From contig CAVPDE010000023.1 of assembly GCA_963702565.1 (NCBI GenBank), positions 1 to 64,000 of the forward strand: DNA of 64,000 nt. The letters are read 5' to 3'. Source of the DNA: CAVPDE01 sp963702565. Lineage in GTDB: Bacteria > Desulfobacterota > DSM-4660 > Desulfatiglandales > HGW-15. Position 1 is the stretch's first letter. Every line of letters begins with the position of its first letter. Shown piece by piece: positions 1 through 8,835 of this stretch. The translations under genes were made by a program, and so were the position numbers. Below the pieces are notes generated by a model that saw nothing but the letters and a program-made list of their open reading frames with translations, was not told the DNA's origin and ran no database searches.

Positions 1-88
1 TTCGATTCTCCGTTTCAGATATCGCAAAATACCAGCGGAAGCTATCACATTCTATAAACGAATGCAAAGGAGGCCTTCAAGACTATGA

Positions 89-307
89 GCAGCAGAGGCT
101 CCCGGCTTCAAAGACACCCCAATGACCAGATCCATGCCCCAAGACCAGTACGCGGCCGCGGAGGCCCTCGAGCCATCAGGAAAAGCCGCAAATCCGAAGG
201 TCATGGCGAACGCGGTAGCATTTTTTGCATCCCCCTCAACTCAGTTTGTCACAGGGCAGGTGCTTTATGTTGATGGAGGGAAGTCGCTCGGAGGCCTTGG
301 AATGTGA
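89..307 (+). pseudogene. Short-chain dehydrogenase/reductase, C-terminal remnant
   Basis: The frame ending at 307 encodes the last part of an SDR-fold oxidoreductase. It has an APGF..TPMT segment, as follows the catalytic region in FabG-like enzymes, and the terminal FASPSTQFVTGQVLYVDGG block that closes the Rossmann fold. An in-frame TGA at 86-88 and the absence of the nucleotide-binding GxxxGxG and YxxxK segments in the visible sequence mean no complete enzyme is present. The upstream 85 bases show no readable SDR sequence in another frame, so this looks like a decayed or truncated gene rather than a simple edge effect. An ATG at 122 could start a 61-residue peptide, but it would lack all catalytic residues. 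Confidence 0.6.
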
Positions 308-514
308 GAAAATGATTATGGCCCCATGAAAAGCCCTTCTTTTCTCCCTGCCGTAATAGGAGTCGCTCTTAAGGGGAGCGGCGTTCCTAATGACGAGGAG
401 TTACGCGCCATCCATAGAGAAGTGAGAAAGGGGCGATGAGAAGGGAGGAGCCGGCTAAGTCCTCAATGGCATTATGGCTTCGCCGGTTCACTCCGCAGGA
501 TAAGAGACCTTAAT

Positions 515-2335
515 TCATATGTCGAAGTACTTCTTGTCCCTCCCGACATCAATGAAGCCAGTGATCGCAACCAAGCTTTCCCTTTCGATAGCATAAATTC
601 TTGCTTGAGTTGTGGCGCGGTGGTCGTCTTCATAGAAGCTTAAGGTGGGGAGCAGCCCTCCTGTGCTAAAATGACGAAAACTTTCCAAAACCTCTTTTAT
701 TCCATCGGAGGTTAATTTGCCGCCTTCATCGGCGATTCTAGCGGCCTCCATCGGGACCAGGATGTTAACCCATCCGTCCACGTACGCGACAGTGGGTTCA
801 TGATAGGGGTGCCGCATGTCATGAAGTTTCACTATTTTCTCCATACCGGGGACATTGGCTCCGTAGGGCGCAACCGACTGGATACCCAAAACCCCTTCGG
901 CAGTTCCCATGGCCAGCTTTGAGAGATCCTCTGTAAAGACTCTATTGTTGCAGATAAACCTTGTTTTCATTGCCAACTTTCTGCTGTCCCGAAGGATGGT
1001 CGCTGCATTCATTGAAGTGGATACTATGAGTGCATAGTCTGGCTCAAAAGCTTGCATGGACAGGAGCTGCGGGGTTGCGTCCAAAGTGGGCCAATTCACA
1101 ATCTGATCCGGGCCGACGTCTACGCAGATTTCGCTGGCGTACATCTTGGCAGCTTCAAGGGGTTCTCGTCCGTATATGTTGTCAGGGAACATGAAAACCA
1201 ATCTGGGGTCCCTTGCTTTGTCGGTCCACGAATCTCTGATGTACTTGATGCCGGCCCTTGCAATGTCCAAGTAGGTGGGCCCGAGGCTAAAGTAATAGGG
1301 ATACTTCTTGGGATTGGAGAGCTTGGCCGTTGTTCCTCCTGAGAACATGAACATCCGGTCTTTCATCGCAACGGGCGCTATAGCCAGGTTAGCGCCAGTG
1401 GACTGCATGTACATCCCTAGGACTTTGTCCTCATCTCTGAACTTTTTGTAGGCAAACTGGCTTTCAGAGAGTTTGTATTTGTCATCATAAATGATCAATT
1501 CGAGCCTCTTCCCGTTGATTCCACCGGCCTCGTTCAGATAACGCGACGCGTCAATCATGCCCATCGCACACTGCTTTCCCCAATCCAGTGTGGCGCTGGT
1601 CAAATCCAGCATGATTCCCCACTTGATGACTCCCTTTCGTTTGACAAAGGGAAGTCCCGAGTTTCTTGCGTTCTTGACTGAGTCCTCGATCTGCAGCAGG
1701 TAGGCGTCTGCACTGATTTCTCCTTTCACGGGGTCTTTGTTATGGACCGCCTCGTAGACTTGGGAGAAGAAGTGCAGGGACAACTCAAGGCACTTGGGGA
1801 TGTCGTAGACGAACTTTGCGCTTTCAGCAAGGGAGGGAAGAATGGTCCGGCAAAATGCAACCATATAGTCATTCTGTGTAGACTCCGCTATGGCCTGAAA
1901 GAAATTCTTGATTGAGGTCACATAGAGTTCTTTGCTGGGAACTTCTTTCCCAAGGAGATCGATGGCCTCTTTCAACTTAGAGACGTTTTCATCCGTTCTG
2001 TGAATTGCCGCGCTATAAACCAGCTTAGGTTCAATGATCCGCCTGAATTCAAGAAAAGCCATGAGGTTAGATTCTTCAGAACCTGCTAACTTAGTTAAGT
2101 CTTCGGGGAGAACCTGACGAGCACTTTTTGTGATGAACGCGCCGCCCCCACGACCTTTTCTCATTTCCACGAGGCCCATCCCCTCCAGGGTTCTGATGGC
2201 TTCCCGGATAGTCCCTCTGCTGGCGCCGTAAGACTCCTGAAGGCTCCTTTCGGAAGCCAGCTTTTCACGCGGTTTTATTCTTCCCGCTGCAATGTCCGCT
2301 CGTATGGATTTCACAATTTCCCCAACCATCAGCAT
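515..2335 (-). CDS. GntR/FadR-type transcription regulator fused to a LivJ-like (Peripla_BP_6) sensor domain
   Basis: A 606-residue protein with an unusual order of domains. Residues 1-75 form a GntR winged helix-turn-helix (ERSLQESYGASRGTIREAIRTLEGMGLV). Residues about 85-225 look like an FCD-type all-helical effector domain. From about 238 to the end lies a complete type I periplasmic-binding-protein fold of the branched-chain amino acid/amide family (WGIMLDLTSATLDWGK...AGGINGKRLELI). There is no signal peptide, so the binding-protein domain must be cytoplasmic. The first metal-binding His of typical FCD domains appears to be Gln (NFFQAIAES), which hints that sensing has moved to the new domain (inference). 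AGGAG lies 8 bases before the ATG. The gene is divergent from a livJHMGF operon, so it probably controls that operon in response to the same ligand or a product of it. Confidence 0.9.
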   Translation of the reverse strand: MLMVGEIVKSIRADIAAGRIKPREKLASERSLQESYGASRGTIREAIRTLEGMGLVEMRKGRGGGAFITKSARQVLPEDLTKLAGSEESNLMAFLEFRRIIEPKLVYSAAIHRTDENVSKLKEAIDLLGKEVPSKELYVTSIKNFFQAIAESTQNDYMVAFCRTILPSLAESAKFVYDIPKCLELSLHFFSQVYEAVHNKDPVKGEISADAYLLQIEDSVKNARNSGLPFVKRKGVIKWGIMLDLTSATLDWGKQCAMGMIDASRYLNEAGGINGKRLELIIYDDKYKLSESQFAYKKFRDEDKVLGMYMQSTGANLAIAPVAMKDRMFMFSGGTTAKLSNPKKYPYYFSLGPTYLDIARAGIKYIRDSWTDKARDPRLVFMFPDNIYGREPLEAAKMYASEICVDVGPDQIVNWPTLDATPQLLSMQAFEPDYALIVSTSMNAATILRDSRKLAMKTRFICNNRVFTEDLSKLAMGTAEGVLGIQSVAPYGANVPGMEKIVKLHDMRHPYHEPTVAYVDGWVNILVPMEAARIADEGGKLTSDGIKEVLESFRHFSTGGLLPTLSFYEDDHRATTQARIYAIERESLVAITGFIDVGRDKKYFDI

Positions 2336-2355
2336 CCAGACGCTCCTCTTATTAT

Positions 2356-2366
2356 CGGTACGACTA
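2356..2366. promoter_or_regulatory. Candidate FadR-like operator 1
   Basis: CGGTACGACTA fits the FadR-subfamily half-site pattern TGGTnnnACCA at nine of eleven positions (the nnn counted as free). It lies 21 bases upstream of the fusion regulator's start codon, where binding would autorepress. Short motif, so moderate to low confidence. Confidence 0.35.
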
Positions 2367-2397
2367 TTTAAGGCATTTCTTCGAGAATTGTTGCTTT

Positions 2398-2408
2398 TGG
2401 TATGACAT
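2398..2408. promoter_or_regulatory. Candidate FadR-like operator 2
   Basis: TGGTATGACAT matches the TGGTnnnAC part of the FadR-type operator. It sits 42 bases (about four helical turns) from candidate site 1, so two dimers could bind the same DNA face. Confidence 0.35.
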
Positions 2409-2871
2409 TATTATCGCCTTTTTAGATGGCTGTCAAGTATTTCAATTCTAATATTCGCCAACATCAAACGTTCTGCCAGTTTCAAGGCGCTAAGCAATCT
2501 TGCGGCAAACCTTGATTGTTTGCCATTTTCATGTGTAATTATGACAGGTAAATTAAGCTATTATAAAAAAAACAAAAACCTTAAGAATGATGATCAAGAA
2601 GCGATAAGGCAACTTCTCTTTGGGGTGCGATAATGGTCGATTCAGTTAATCCTCTCTTTTTTCTTGACAAGCCCAGCAAATGAATGTAGGACATTTTAGT
2701 AAATATATGATTATTTATTGGCGAGAGATCTTGAGAGCTTTATTAAGGTACTTCTAGAAGGGGGGTGAAACAGATAAATTTTGATTTTGCGAGGTATTCG
2801 TCTGCCGGTAAGGGACACGGATGATCGACATTAAACATAGTTGGACATTCAACACTAAAAGGGGTCAAGAA
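2409..2871. other. Divergent intergenic region between the fusion regulator and the liv operon
   Basis: About 460 AT-rich bases with no credible gene. A perfect -35 box (TTGACA, 2664-2669) is followed after 17 bases by a poor -10 (TAGGAC, 2687-2692), as is common for activated or tightly controlled promoters. It points toward livJ. An in-frame ATG at 2821 would lengthen LivJ by 17 residues but lacks a good ribosome site and would bury the signal peptide. Confidence 0.4.
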
Positions 2872-4023
2872 ATGAGAACAAAGGGCATTAAGTTGGTTCT
2901 ACTTTTCGCTTTCCTTTTGATCGTGGGGAGTTCCGGATTCGCCAACGCCGCGGAGATCACCCTAGGGGCCCTCATCCCGCTCACAGGGTTTGCTACGGGT
3001 TTCGGTGAAAATCAGAAGGTCGGGCTCGACATAGCCGTGGACGAGATCAACAAGGCAGGAGGCATCAAGGGAAACACGCTGAAGATGATCACCTATGACA
3101 CGGAGAGCAAGGGCGAGAAAGCCATTCTAGGATTCAGGAAACAGGCGACGCAGGACAACGTGCTCGCCATCCTCGGGCCTTTCTTGAGCACCGAGGCGGA
3201 AGTCTGCTTCCCTCTGGCTAACAAGTATCAGATTGTTTCCATCTCCGCATCAGCGGCAAAACCCGGGCTGGCAGAGGCTCACAGGCCTTACGGGTTCATC
3301 AATGCCACCTCCGACATGAACACCCTGCCCCCTGCGGTAGACTACTGGGTCAAGACACACAACATCAAAACGGTCTGTATCGTCACCGACATCAAGGACG
3401 CGCTGAACAAAAGTACGGGGCAGATCGTGTTCCCCAAGCTCCTGGAAACCAAGGGCGTCAAGATCCTGGGCACTTCCGAATTTGTCACGGGTGAGATGGA
3501 TTTCAGTGCCCATGTTTCCAAATTCAAAGGCATGAGCCCGGATGGGATCGTTATTTCCTGTACCCTTGCAGATGCGGCAGGCTTCATCAAGGAAGCCAAG
3601 AAGCAAGGCCTGGGAAAGCCCTTTATCGGCGGGGTGGCGATTCAGGCTCCCAAGTTCCTGGAACTGGCTGGTGCAGATGCGAACGGCACAATCACGGGCT
3701 CCAGCTTCTGGGTGGAGAACCCTGCAGCCAAAAGCAAAGCCTTTGTGCAGGAATTCATGAAAAGATATGGCGGCAGGGAGCCCAATCCCTTTGCCGCCAA
3801 CATGCATGAAAACGTCTACATCATCAAACAGCTCATCGAGGCCACGGGCGTGACCAACAAACCTTCCGATCTGGACACGGACCGCCAGAAGATCCAGAAA
3901 GGGCTTGAGACCCTGAAGAACTTCGAGGGCGTCACTGGCACGTTCTCCGTCACCAAGGAAGGAACCGTGGACAAGTCCGGCTATGTGCTCATGGCCAAAG
4001 ACGGTAAGTGGGTTAAACCGTAA
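2872..4023 (+). CDS. livJ: ABC transporter substrate-binding protein, branched-chain amino acid/amide (HAAT) family
   Basis: Periplasmic ligand-binding component of a five-gene HAAT-type importer. From the ATG at 2872 (GGGG about 9 bases upstream) the protein has 383 residues. It starts with a classical signal peptide: basic MRTKGIK, hydrophobic LVLLFAFLLIV, cleavage after ANA. The mature part opens with EITLGALIPLTG, the hallmark of Peripla_BP_6 proteins, and carries NKAGGIKGNTL and later GVTGTFSV family segments. Ligand cannot be read from sequence. The operon's CoA ligase suggests an aromatic or other organic acid rather than leucine (inference). The divergent regulator carries a paralogous domain. 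Confidence 0.93.
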   Translation: MRTKGIKLVLLFAFLLIVGSSGFANAAEITLGALIPLTGFATGFGENQKVGLDIAVDEINKAGGIKGNTLKMITYDTESKGEKAILGFRKQATQDNVLAILGPFLSTEAEVCFPLANKYQIVSISASAAKPGLAEAHRPYGFINATSDMNTLPPAVDYWVKTHNIKTVCIVTDIKDALNKSTGQIVFPKLLETKGVKILGTSEFVTGEMDFSAHVSKFKGMSPDGIVISCTLADAAGFIKEAKKQGLGKPFIGGVAIQAPKFLELAGADANGTITGSSFWVENPAAKSKAFVQEFMKRYGGREPNPFAANMHENVYIIKQLIEATGVTNKPSDLDTDRQKIQKGLETLKNFEGVTGTFSVTKEGTVDKSGYVLMAKDGKWVKP

Positions 4024-4029
4024 CGGGAA

Positions 4030-4902
4030 ATGATTTTTTTTCAGCAAGTCATTAACGGTCTGATGCTGGGGTGTACCTACGTCCTCGTGGCGCTCGGGTA
4101 CACCCTCATCTTCGGTCTTCTTCGCATGATCCACATGGCCCACGGCGAGGTTCTGATGATCGGGGGCTACGTGGCCCTCGTCATTATCGCCTATCTTCAC
4201 GGCAACCTCTTCCTGGCCATGCTCGGGGCCATCGCCGTCACGGCGCTTCTTGGGATTACCATCTACGCGGCTTCGATCCGTTACGTGGAAAAGGGAGGGC
4301 ATCTGTCCCCGCTCGTGAGCACGATCGGGATCGCCATTGTGCTTCAGGAGATCTTCACTAAGCTCTTCACCGGGGAAAAAATCGCCTTTCCACAGACGCT
4401 GGTTTTCAAAAACATTCAGGTCGGGGGCCTGTCCTTCAACACCGTCCAGATCTTCATCATCGTTCTCTCCTTTGCCGTGATGTTCGTCCTTTACCGGATT
4501 TTGAAGGGGACCATGATCGGTAAATCCATCCGGGCCGTGTCGGAAAACACGGAGACCGCGAGGCTTCTCGGAATCCGCGTGTCCTGGATCGTGGTCGTTA
4601 CCTTTGCGCTGGCCTCTGTCCTGGCCGGGATCGCGGGAGTCCTGGTGGGCATTGCCTATCACAGCATCTATCCCCTCATGGGAATTGAAATCGGCTTAAA
4701 AGGTCTGGCGATCATCATCATCGGTGGAATGGGCAATGTGGTGGGCGCCATGTTCAGCGGTCTCCTCGTGGGGCTCATGGAGGTCTTCAGCGTGGCCTAC
4801 ATCAGCTCTTCCTACAAGGATGCGTTCACTTTCGGTCTCATGGTCCTCATTCTCATCTGGAAGCCTGAAGGGCTTTTTGGCTCTGTCACGGAAAAGAGAT
4901 AG
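4030..4902 (+). CDS. livH: HAAT-family ABC transporter permease LivH
   Basis: Integral membrane permease of 290 residues, the usual LivH length, with about eight hydrophobic segments. It begins FFQQVINGLMLGCTYVLVALGYTLIFGLLRMIHMAHGE, the conserved LivH N-terminus, and has the cytoplasmic EAA-like loop SIRAVSENTETARLLGI that contacts the ATPases. It starts 6 bases after livJ and ends next to livM, so the genes are co-transcribed and the product pairs with LivM. Confidence 0.95.
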   Translation: MIFFQQVINGLMLGCTYVLVALGYTLIFGLLRMIHMAHGEVLMIGGYVALVIIAYLHGNLFLAMLGAIAVTALLGITIYAASIRYVEKGGHLSPLVSTIGIAIVLQEIFTKLFTGEKIAFPQTLVFKNIQVGGLSFNTVQIFIIVLSFAVMFVLYRILKGTMIGKSIRAVSENTETARLLGIRVSWIVVVTFALASVLAGIAGVLVGIAYHSIYPLMGIEIGLKGLAIIIIGGMGNVVGAMFSGLLVGLMEVFSVAYISSSYKDAFTFGLMVLILIWKPEGLFGSVTEKR

Positions 4903-4903
4903 C

Positions 4904-5764
4904 ATGATCAGCCCCTACACGGAATCCATTCTCATCTTCATCGGGATCAACACGATTCTCGCTTACAGTTTCTACATTCCCATGACCACGAACCAGATCT
5001 CCGGAGGGCAGGGGGCGTTCATGGGAATCGGCGCCTATTTTTCCGCAGCCATGACCGTCAACTATCACATCCCCTTTCCTGTGGCCCTGGTCGTCAGCGG
5101 GCTCATGGCGGGAGGCGTGGGCGTACTTGTGGGATTTCCGGCCCTCCGAATCAGAGGCCTTTACCTTGTGATCATGACGCTGGGTTTTGCGGAGGTGGTC
5201 CGGGTCTTTTTCCTCACGAGCGAGTATTTCGGAGCGGCCTACGGATTCAGCAAAATCCAGGAGCTCACCACCATGACGAACGTGGCCGTCGTCCTGGGCC
5301 TGATCATCTTTGTGGTCTACAGGCTGGAGCGCTCCTACCTGGGAAGAGCCTTGGAAGCCATCAAAGAAAACGACCTTGCCGCGGAAACGCTAGGGGTCAA
5401 CATCACCAAACTCAAAGTGCTCATGTTCGGGTTCGGCGCCATGGTCGCGGGGCTCGGCGGAGCGCTTTATGCGCACTATGCGCTTTTCATTGACTCCAAC
5501 AATTTCGGTTTTCACCGCTCCATTGAGATGGTCATCTTCGCCATCTTTGGCGGCGTCACCTCCATCTGGGGCCCACCCATTGGTGCAGCCATCCTCACGG
5601 TTTTTCCGGAAGTGCTCCGATTCATCCAGGAGTGGAGAATGGTATTTTTCGGCCTGCTCATGATCCTTATGATGACCTTCCGTCCCCAGGGGCTGGTGAC
5701 CAAGCACATGTTCAAAGACGTTTTGTCACGAAGAGGGAGACAAGAGGTTGGGGATCCTGCTTGA
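4904..5764 (+). CDS. livM: HAAT-family ABC transporter permease LivM
   Basis: Second membrane subunit (286 residues). The ATG at 4904 follows the livH stop by one base. It shows the LivM signatures SGGQGAFMGIGAYFSAAMT and the coupling loop ALEAIKENDLAAETLGVN, then GGLGGALYAHY and FRPQGL near the C-terminus. The reading frame is open far upstream inside livH, but homology begins only at MISPYTESILIF. The 3' end overlaps livG by 17 bases, implying translational coupling. Confidence 0.94.
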   Translation: MISPYTESILIFIGINTILAYSFYIPMTTNQISGGQGAFMGIGAYFSAAMTVNYHIPFPVALVVSGLMAGGVGVLVGFPALRIRGLYLVIMTLGFAEVVRVFFLTSEYFGAAYGFSKIQELTTMTNVAVVLGLIIFVVYRLERSYLGRALEAIKENDLAAETLGVNITKLKVLMFGFGAMVAGLGGALYAHYALFIDSNNFGFHRSIEMVIFAIFGGVTSIWGPPIGAAILTVFPEVLRFIQEWRMVFFGLLMILMMTFRPQGLVTKHMFKDVLSRRGRQEVGDPA

Positions 5765-6512
5765 AACAAGGCTGATTTCAAAGCGGTTCAACGGCTTCAG
5801 CGCTTTGAGGGGGATTGATCTCTCCATCAGGTCCGGGGACATCCACGCGGTGATCGGGCCGAACGGAGCAGGAAAGACCACCCTCTTCAACCTCTTGAGC
5901 GGCGTGTATCGATGCTCCGACGGCGAGATCGTGTTTCTCGACAAGGAGATCACCCACCTGAAACCCTATCAGATCTCCATCATGGGCATGGCAAGGACCT
6001 TCCAGAACATTTGTCTTTTCCCTCAGATGACGGTCTGTGAAAACGTGATGGTGGGACGGCACGCGTATCACGGCACCAACCTCTTCAAGGTGTTCCTGCG
6101 ACGTCCTTTCGCGAAATCCGCGAGCGAGGCCAACATCCGCAAGCGGGCTGGAGAGATGCTGGCTTTCGTGGGTCTTCACGAGGAGCGGGACCAGCTCGCG
6201 TCCAGCCTCCCCTACGGAGATCAGAGGCGACTAGAGATCGCCCGAGCCCTTGCGACGGAACCCAAGCTTCTCCTGCTCGACGAGCCGGCCGCAGGCATGA
6301 ACCCCTATGAGACAGAGGGGGTTCTGGAACTGATAAAGAAGATCGAAAGCCAGGGAATTTCCATCCTGCTCATCGAACATGACATGAAGCTGGTCATGGG
6401 GATTGCCCGCCGGATCACGGTTCTCAATTTCGGCGAAAAAATCGCGGAAGGAACGCCTGAAGAAATCCAGAACGACCCGAAAGTCATCGAGGCTTACCTT
6501 GGAAGCGAATAA
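5748..6512 (+). CDS. livG: HAAT-family ABC transporter ATP-binding protein LivG
   Basis: Cytoplasmic ATPase of 254 residues starting at a TTG within the end of livM, preceded by AAGAGG. It carries Walker A (GPNGAGKTTLFN), the LivG-specific ARTFQNICLFPQMTVCENVMVGRH, a weak signature motif region (SLPYGDQRRLEIARAL) and Walker B LLLLDEPAAGMNP. The signature reads YGDQRR rather than LSGGQ, which is normal for LivG. Overlaps livF. Confidence 0.94.
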   Translation: MGILLETRLISKRFNGFSALRGIDLSIRSGDIHAVIGPNGAGKTTLFNLLSGVYRCSDGEIVFLDKEITHLKPYQISIMGMARTFQNICLFPQMTVCENVMVGRHAYHGTNLFKVFLRRPFAKSASEANIRKRAGEMLAFVGLHEERDQLASSLPYGDQRRLEIARALATEPKLLLLDEPAAGMNPYETEGVLELIKKIESQGISILLIEHDMKLVMGIARRITVLNFGEKIAEGTPEEIQNDPKVIEAYLGSE

Positions 6513-7224
6513 CAACGCGCTGCAGGTCGAAGATCTCCACGTGTCCTACGGCCACATCAAGGCCGTAAAGGGTGTTTCCATGGACATTCAGGCCGGGGAG
6601 ATCGTGAGCATCATCGGGGCCAACGGCGCGGGAAAGTCGACCCTGCTCAAAACCATTTCAGGTCTGATCAAACCCAGGATGGGGAGCATTCAGTTCGAGA
6701 ACGCATCGATTGTCGGGATCGCTCCGGAAAGAATCACCCGCATGGGGCTCGTCCACATTCCCGAGGGCAGGCAGATTTTGGCAACTCTGACGGTCTACGA
6801 CAACCTGGAGCTCGGAAGCATTCCTCTGAGGAACCGTTCGGAGCTGGGCAAGAAGTTTGAGGAGGTTTTCGAAACCTTTCCCGTATTAAAACAGAGGGTC
6901 CATCAGCCCGGCGGAACCCTTTCAGGAGGCGAGCAGCAGATGCTCGCCATCGGAAGGGCTCTCATGGGGGAACCCAAACTCCTCATGATGGATGAGCCGT
7001 CTCTGGGACTGGCTCCCATCCTGATCAATGAGATTTTCAAAATCATCACGGTGCTTCGAGAGAAGAAGAAAACCATTCTCCTGGTGGAGCAAAACGCAAG
7101 GAAAGCCCTGCTCACATCCGACCGATCGTACCTTCTCGAAAACGGCCTGATCGCCATGTCAGGATCTTCCTCTGAAATGATTAACAATCAGAAAATCAAG
7201 GATTCCTATCTGGGAACGAGGTGA
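6499..7224 (+). CDS. livF: HAAT-family ABC transporter ATP-binding protein LivF
   Basis: Second ATPase of the importer, 241 residues from a TTG at 6499 (GAGG about 10 bases upstream). The frame is open further upstream, but conserved sequence starts at LQVEDLHVSYGHIKAVKGVS. Walker A is GANGAGKSTLLK, signature LSGGEQQMLAIGRAL, Walker B LLMMDEPSLGLAP and switch His replaced in the usual LivF way (LLVEQN). It overlaps livG by 14 bases and is followed directly by the CoA ligase. Confidence 0.93.
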   Translation: MEANNNALQVEDLHVSYGHIKAVKGVSMDIQAGEIVSIIGANGAGKSTLLKTISGLIKPRMGSIQFENASIVGIAPERITRMGLVHIPEGRQILATLTVYDNLELGSIPLRNRSELGKKFEEVFETFPVLKQRVHQPGGTLSGGEQQMLAIGRALMGEPKLLMMDEPSLGLAPILINEIFKIITVLREKKKTILLVEQNARKALLTSDRSYLLENGLIAMSGSSSEMINNQKIKDSYLGTR

Positions 7225-7229
7225 GTTTG

Positions 7230-8780
7230 ATGATCGATATACCTGAACGCATCAACCTGGCGTCCTACTATCTGGACAGTCATCTCGAGGCTGGGCGGGC
7301 AAACAAGACGGCCGTCTATTTTGAAGGCAAAACCTTCTCCTACCAGAACATGGCCGCCCTCGCAAACAAGGCGGGCCATGTGTTGCGGGATCTCGGTGTG
7401 GAGGCGGAAGACCGGGTGCTCATCGCGCTCAACGACACACCGGAGTTCATTGCCACGTGGTTCGGCATTATCAAGATCGGTGCCGTGGCGACGGACGTGT
7501 ACTCCTATCTCCAGCCCAAGGATTACGAGTATTTTCTCAACTACACGAGAGCGAAAGTGGCCATCGTGGACCCTTCGACGGTGGACAAGATCGAATCTGT
7601 TGCGCCCAAGTGCAAACACCTCAAGCATCTCATGGTGGTCGGTCAGAAGGCCCGCGGCAAGCTCCTCTCCTTCGAGGAGTTGGTGGGCAAAGCCTCTGAC
7701 CGGCTCGACCCCGAAGACACCCATGCTGACGACATTGCCCTCTGGAAATTCACGTCAGGCAGCACGGGGCAGCCCAAAGGCGTGGCCTTGACTCACCGCA
7801 ACTCCATCTACAATTTCCTGACCTACGGCCGCCAGGTGTTGCAGTACCGGGAAGAGGACATCACGTTGTCCGTGCCCAAGCTTTTCTTCGGCTATGCGAG
7901 GGACGCAGGGGTGGTCTATGCCTTCGGCTCAGGAGCGGCTGCGGCCATTTTCTCGGAACGATCCACCCCTGAAAAGATTTTCGACATGATCGAAACGTGC
8001 AGGCCTACGGTCCTCATCAATGTGCCGACCATGATCAATTCCATGATCGAATTCCCAGGAGCGAAAAGCCGCGACCTCAGCTCTCTTCGTTTCTCCACTT
8101 CCGCAGGAGAAGCGCTTCCCGCAGAGCTCTACCATCGGTGGAAAGAAACCTTCGGGGTGGAGGTCCTCGATTTCATCGGCTCGGCCGAGCTCTACCACGG
8201 CTATGTTTCGAACCGGCTGGGCGAAGTGAGACCCGGGAGCCTGGGCAGACTGGTCCCCGGCTATGAAGGTAAGATCATTGATCAAGAGGGAAAGGAACTG
8301 CCGGACGGCGAGGTCGGAGAGCTCTGCGTCAGGGGACAGAGCGCGGGGTTGCTCTATTGGAACGAGTACGAGAAAACCCGCAAGACCTTCAAGGGCGACT
8401 GGGTGCACACCGGTGATCTTTTCAGACGGGACAAGGACGGATACTACTGGTTCATGGGTCGTGGAGGAGATCTGCTCAAAGTGGGGGGCATTTTCGTCGC
8501 ACCTCTCGAGATCGAAAACTGCCTCCTGGCTCATCCTAGCGTGAAGGAGTGTGCAGTCATTGGAGCGGCCGATCCTCAAGGCTTGATCAAGCCCATGGCG
8601 TTCATTGTGACCAAGGAAGGGGTCAAGCCTTCAGAAGACCTGAGCCGAGCCATTCAGGATTACGTGAAGAGCACGCTGGCTCCTTACAAGTTCCCTCGGT
8701 GGGTGAAATTCCTGGACGAGTTGCCCAAAGACGATCGAGGCAAAATCAGAAAGCGGGTTTTGAAAGAGAGTATCTCATAA
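7230..8780 (+). CDS. Benzoate-CoA ligase-like acyl-CoA synthetase
   Basis: ANL-superfamily enzyme that would activate a carboxylic acid with ATP and CoA. From the ATG at 7230 (GAGG 8 bases upstream; a GTG at 7221 is possible) it has 516 residues. The start, PERINLASYYLDSHLEAGR, resembles benzoate-CoA ligases. The AMP-binding P-loop is FTSGSTGQPKGVALTHRN, later motifs are DFIGSAELYHGYVSN, WVHTGDLFRRDKDGYYWFMGRGGDLLKVGG and the C-terminal lysine region DRGKIRKR. Its place right after livF suggests it acts on the imported compound. Substrate (aryl or other acid) is not determinable here. Confidence 0.88.
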   Translation: MIDIPERINLASYYLDSHLEAGRANKTAVYFEGKTFSYQNMAALANKAGHVLRDLGVEAEDRVLIALNDTPEFIATWFGIIKIGAVATDVYSYLQPKDYEYFLNYTRAKVAIVDPSTVDKIESVAPKCKHLKHLMVVGQKARGKLLSFEELVGKASDRLDPEDTHADDIALWKFTSGSTGQPKGVALTHRNSIYNFLTYGRQVLQYREEDITLSVPKLFFGYARDAGVVYAFGSGAAAAIFSERSTPEKIFDMIETCRPTVLINVPTMINSMIEFPGAKSRDLSSLRFSTSAGEALPAELYHRWKETFGVEVLDFIGSAELYHGYVSNRLGEVRPGSLGRLVPGYEGKIIDQEGKELPDGEVGELCVRGQSAGLLYWNEYEKTRKTFKGDWVHTGDLFRRDKDGYYWFMGRGGDLLKVGGIFVAPLEIENCLLAHPSVKECAVIGAADPQGLIKPMAFIVTKEGVKPSEDLSRAIQDYVKSTLAPYKFPRWVKFLDELPKDDRGKIRKRVLKESIS

Positions 8781-8814
8781 TGATTTTCTCTGCGTTCTCC
8801 GCGCCTCTGCGGTG
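8781..8814. repeat. Dispersed short repeat (CTCTGCGTTCTCCGCGCCTCTGC type)
   Basis: The gap between the CoA ligase and the formyltransferase holds a phrase whose reverse complement (CACCGCAGAGGCGCGGAGAA) recurs in variant form at 21812-21843 and, more loosely, near 61495. Its repetition in unrelated gaps marks it as an intergenic repeat. Confidence 0.5.
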
Positions 8815-8835
8815 AGACCAGACAGGAGACTGAAC

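Noticed and set aside
85..273. ATG with AAAGGAGG upstream near the window start
   Set aside because: The 62-residue product is Arg-rich without recognisable pattern, whereas the frame one base over gives a clear SDR C-terminus.
2821..2871. Upstream ATG extending LivJ by 17 residues
   Set aside because: It would put a polar stretch before the signal peptide and has no good ribosome site; ATG at 2872 fits better.
3250..4662. A 470-residue open frame opposite livJ/livH
   Set aside because: It is antisense to two well-supported genes, is His/Gly/Arg-rich with no recognisable domain, and reflects codon bias of the true strand.
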